Shown here: one piece after another, positions 60,379-64,000 of the stretch | Numbering within the stretch: position 1 is the stretch's first letter | How the letters are laid out: every line of letters starts with the position of its first letter | Assembly (NCBI GenBank): GCA_905250025.1 | Contig: CAJNOJ010000033.1 | Coordinates: forward strand, 1-64,000 | Direction: 5' to 3' | Length of the DNA stretch: 64,000 nucleotides | From: Adineta ricciae | Lineage: Eukaryota > Rotifera > Eurotatoria > Adinetida > Adinetidae | Notes under the pieces: generated by a model | Databases searched by the model: none | What the model was told of the DNA's origin: nothing | What the model saw: only the letters and a program-made list of their open reading frames with translations | Position numbers and translations under genes: made by a program

Positions 60379-60379
60379 N
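60379..60379. other. single ambiguous base (N)
   Basis: The only N seen in the window, exactly at the junction of the 221-base duplicate. Confidence 0.95.
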
Positions 60380-60507
60380 GGTTCTTTTTCTTTTGGTCAT
60401 GCTAACTACAATATATGATGATTATGTACACACTAAACGATCTTCGGTTATTTTCTAAAAATCATCGGAATCATGGTTAGTAGATATACTTGAATATTGA
60501 TCTGGAT

Positions 60508-60774
60508 TTATTTGCCACCACCCTGTTGTTTGTAGGCGGCAACTTCGCGATCATATCGTTCTTTTTCTTGTCGAGCTTTTTCTTCGTAATGACGTTTTTT
60601 ATCTTCACCTATTGAACGCCACCGTTCGCCAATAAGTTTGGCAATATCAGCAACTGATAATGCTGGATTATCTTTTTTGATTTTTGGTCGTTCATCTTGT
60701 GAGAATAAGAAGAACGTTGACAATGGCCGTTTGGGAGCATTGGGGTCTTTTGGAGATTTACTAACACGAGGCAT
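60508..60774 (-). CDS. single-box HMG protein (HMGB/Nhp6-like)
   Basis: One coding exon, 88 residues. The HMG box covers residues 12-80: DPNAPKRPLSTFFLFSQDER, IAKLIGERWRSIGEDKKRHY, EEKARQEKERYDREVAAYKQ. It bends DNA without strong sequence preference and acts in chromatin. One box without an acidic tail resembles yeast Nhp6 rather than the two-box vertebrate HMGB proteins. A good acceptor (gattttctag) ends three bases before the ATG, so an untranslated first exon lies upstream, probably beyond 60800. The 3' part is duplicated at 60158-60378. Confidence 0.93.
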   Translation of the reverse strand: MPRVSKSPKDPNAPKRPLSTFFLFSQDERPKIKKDNPALSVADIAKLIGERWRSIGEDKKRHYEEKARQEKERYDREVAAYKQQGGGK

Positions 60775-61009
60775 TTTCTAGAAAATCAACAGTCAAATTT
60801 GAATTTCAATTCGCGCTTATCTAGTCGATTGGAAACTGATTTGCGTTTTCCTCGAATTTTACTAATTAATTAATCAATTTGAGAATGAAATATTTGTTTA
60901 GAAAACTTTTATTCGTTTGAAAAATGTCGATTTTCAAAAGTAGATGTCGTAATAATCGGGTAGAAAATATGTGCATGTATATACAAGTATATATATATAC
61001 TGCTTGGCT

Positions 61010-61055
61010 TGCTTACTTGCTTGCTTGCTTACTTGCTTGCTCTGCTTGCTTGCTT
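61010..61055. repeat. CTTG/CTTA tetranucleotide repeat
   Basis: Imperfect tandem CTTG and CTTA units, in the likely promoter or first intron of the HMG gene. Confidence 0.8.
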
Positions 61056-61170
61056 GTCTTCTGCAGTGTGCGCGTCAGCTAGTAATAGCAGTGTGTGTGC
61101 GTGTAGAGTGTTAGTAGTGATGAATATGTAGGGAGAGAGAGAAGAAACGATGTGAAAGAGCAATTGCGAG

Positions 61171-61192
61171 TGTGTGTGTGTGTGTGTGTGTA
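61171..61192. repeat. GT microsatellite
   Basis: About ten GT units. A reverse-complement AC run of similar length lies at 61302-61322, so the two could pair as a hairpin about 110 bases apart. Confidence 0.85.
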
Positions 61193-61301
61193 TGTGTCTG
61201 CCTTTTCTTTCCTTTTGCTTAACGTTGTATATATGTCGTCGTCGTCGTCGGGCTTGCGATGCTTTATGTGAGAGCAAGCGCAAACACATAGGCAGAACAA
61301 G

Positions 61302-61322
61302 CACACACACACACACACACAC
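61302..61322. repeat. AC microsatellite
   Basis: About ten AC units, the complement of the GT run at 61171-61192. Confidence 0.85.
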
Positions 61323-64000
61323 GTAAATGCATATAGTCGCCATATATTCTCTTTCCTTTCTGTTGCACGCTGCTGCTTACTTACTTGCTTGCGTGTGCTT
61401 ATGGTAAAAAGAGAAGCAAAGGCGAAGGAGAGAATAAATTCTTGCTATCCTTGTTACTTTACGAATGGCATATATATGTGTGTATGCATAGAACATCTAA
61501 CGTTCATTGTTTGTAGACGAGAGTACAGGACAAGTAACAGCCGATTCGATTTCCTTCTTATTTCTCCCGCTGCTGCCGTTATTGCACGCTACAGCGATTC
61601 AAATGACAACGACAATCTAGTGCAGAAGTAGTAATAGAGAACGAACGACGGCAATGGCAGCAACAACATCAATAGAGCAGTTTTAGAGAAGAAAAAGAAA
61701 GAAAAAACGACATCGTCATCGTTATTTGTCAGACAGCGATGACATCAAATATTGTGCATATTTTCTTGAAAGATTCGTTTCTGATAACGAGAAACTATTT
61801 TGTTGAAAAATCAATATGAAAAATACTGATTGGATCTGTTACACTTTGATTTCTGTTATGACAACGGTACTTCGATCTTAGAGATAAAGTTATTTTATTC
61901 GAGGGAAATATCGTAAAAGAAAGTCAATATTGATCATAAAATCCATTTCAATTTTGATATCGATGATAAATTCCTCCGACGACTAGAAGACATTTCAATC
62001 GATTGACAAGTAGATCTGATAGAGAAGAGCTGCTTCGACATGAAAGTGTATATTGTCAAAATCGATCTATATGATAAGTAGTTCATCAATAATCACCACA
62101 ATTGTCACACATACGATATCAACTACACGCATGCAACACGAGAAGAGAGAGAGAGAGTTTAATCGACGAAATATCTGATCAATGTTCAAACGATTTAAAT
62201 TATTGAAATAGATATATTAGTTTGAATTCGAAAATTATACACGTAAGTATTTAAGGAGATTCGAAACGAAGACAACACTTGAATCATATATACAATGACC
62301 GATGAAAATGAAATGTCTATTTATCATTAATATATCTGACGTTTCGATCAGTTTTTTTCTTCGTAACGATCGAATCTAAAGTTTCTTTGCACGGAAGTCA
62401 TCTCATTGTCGATATTTTTCTCATTAAACGTCGGAATTTTGTAAAACGACAATAGAACGTTCATTTCGAAAAAAAATCTTATCCTTTATCTTCAAATTTG
62501 TAATCGTGCAACCTTTTGCTTTATTAACATTTCAATCCTTGTCAAAAACGAAGGTCTCATTAACTGTCAAATGATTAATATTTTCTAACCTTAATAATGT
62601 GTTGATACATTCATTTCGCGAATGGTCACTTTACTGCAAGTCTAAATGACGCTCATTTTCGAAATTCTGATCGTAACCGAAATTGACAATGATTGATGGT
62701 ATATTTATTCAATTGAATGAATACAAAAAAAAAGACGAACGGGACGAGAAAATCTTGAAGTCAAAAAAAAATAGATTCAAACACGAAGTGTTTTTTTTTC
62801 CTCGATTATGTTCAATATCGAACGATTCGAATCTCATCAAAGTGCATCTGTTCATTGCCATGATATTATATAAATACATTAATTATCACTTTTGCATTTT
62901 CCATGGTCTATTTTGCTTCTTTCATCATCAAGGCTTGCACTCATCATGTCGTAACCGATTTCAAAAATCTATTCATATCACATTTCACCTCTCGCTAATG
63001 TTCTTACTTAGTTGTAATATATACGAAGATGTTAACCTATATCTACGTGCATACATATACATATCAAATGATCTATATTTTTATATTGAATCATTGATAT
63101 ACAATCATTTGAATGAATCTATATGACGTTTAGGAGGGTTATGAGTATAGATGAAATGGGTCCAATACACAAAGATGTCTCGCCATTATCTTACATATAA
63201 GAGCATGAAATACTTGTATATTCATTCGATTCATTCAATAAATGTTTCAATTTAAGATATGGTCGGTAAGGGCTGATTGCTGTACGCTTTGCTCTTTTTT
63301 CTTTTTTCCTTTCATTGATGATAGATCATTTTCGCATTGTACATCATTCAGTTTGAACGATGATTATCGTCAAAAACGAAAGCGAAAGAGAGAAAGAACG
63401 TAGATGTTCAATCAGGCAGAACCTCGAAAAAAACGCGAACAAGAAGAAAAGAAATGTCGTTCAAATAAGGAAGAAGAAGAAGAAGAGCGATTCACCACCG
63501 ACAAACGAATGGTATGTACCATCATTAAAGATAAAAGGACGAATTTTATAAGAACATTTTCAATTTTTACGTACATTTTTTGATACATATAAAAAAAAGA
63601 TTTCTTTCTCCTTCACCAATTTTAATGGTAAGGAAATAAAGCATTCAGTCAACTGATACAAGTAATGACATATTTGCTGTTACATTTTCCCTCGCCTTCC
63701 TCTCTCTCTCTCTGAGTACCTACCAAAAATGACTTTGAATAAAAATATTAGTCAACATTCGGACATTTCGCCACTGACACACATATACATATATGGGAGA
63801 GAGAAAAATAATTTTTATGTAGAGATTCACGCAAGCATGTCCTTGGGTACTATGTATCCGATGACAGTATATATATATATATACATATTTTTCTTACGTC
63901 TTCTCTTGTCTTTTACCTTTCAATTCAGTCGTCCGGAACATGTCTTTTATTACTTCATGTAGTACATATCTAGCTACATAAGCATACATACACATCTATT
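61323..64000. other. gene-poor AT-rich right end
   Basis: No supported gene. A 147-codon plus-strand frame at 62683-63126 starts at TTG, is hydrophobic in its second half and has no domain. TA and TC runs occur at 63869-63880 and 63698-63712. Confidence 0.45.

Noticed and set aside
61010-61055. CTTG tandem units considered as a CRISPR or telomere-like array
   Set aside because: No spacer structure and not a telomere repeat; plain microsatellite.
62683-63126. 147-codon plus-strand ORF
   Set aside because: Starts at TTG and looks like translated AT-rich DNA; no family features.

Overview
The window looks like nuclear DNA of a bdelloid rotifer, most likely from a genus with long intergenic DNA such as Rotaria. 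It is AT-rich, with genes split by very short (about 45-70 base) GT-AG introns. It carries animal genes (calsyntenin, RXR-type receptor, JADE-type PHD protein, DNAL4, xanthine dehydrogenase). It also holds a decayed copy of an F-box/leucine-rich-like family that I know from bdelloid genomes, and an intronless bacterial-type deoxyribose-phosphate aldolase. The species call is inference. Exon models were read by eye and accepted where phases fit; most complete models sum to a multiple of three.

Region 1 (1-11 kb) is gene-poor. On the minus strand at least four separated exons (donor ends near 2610, 5825, 7867 and 10201) begin with or contain an ATG and end in the same phase, and a fifth open exon runs off the left edge. 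This looks like a set of alternative first exons of one gene lying to the left. A small plus-strand gene sits among them (4961-5452). Region 2 (11-20 kb) is mostly empty apart from an F-box-like pseudogene and a small secreted antistasin-like gene with a TATA box.

Region 3 (20-30 kb) holds calsyntenin and a JADE-like PHD-finger gene, both on minus. Region 4 (30.5-37 kb) holds a 1011-residue protein built from two degenerate pogo/CENP-B-type DDE transposase halves. About 290 bases away and divergent lies the axonemal dynein light chain DNAL4, followed closely by a BAF-like gene and then a decayed EGF-trypsin gene. Region 5 (37-40 kb) has an RXR-like receptor without the usual AF-2 helix, directly downstream of the bacterial-type aldolase.

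Region 6 (41.7-49.1 kb) places molybdenum cofactor sulfurase directly upstream of its client enzyme xanthine dehydrogenase on the same strand: enzyme activator and target side by side. Region 7 (49.8-55.3 kb) has an unrecognised, probably damaged membrane-protein gene, an intact trypsin-like protease and an ankyrin/TPR protein. Region 8 (56.7-64 kb) has a divergent FOXN-type forkhead protein with C-terminal CtBP-binding-like motifs and a one-box HMG protein. The 3' part of the HMG gene is repeated exactly next to a single N, most likely an assembly join. The last 3 kb are simple repeats and AT-rich DNA without a recognisable gene.
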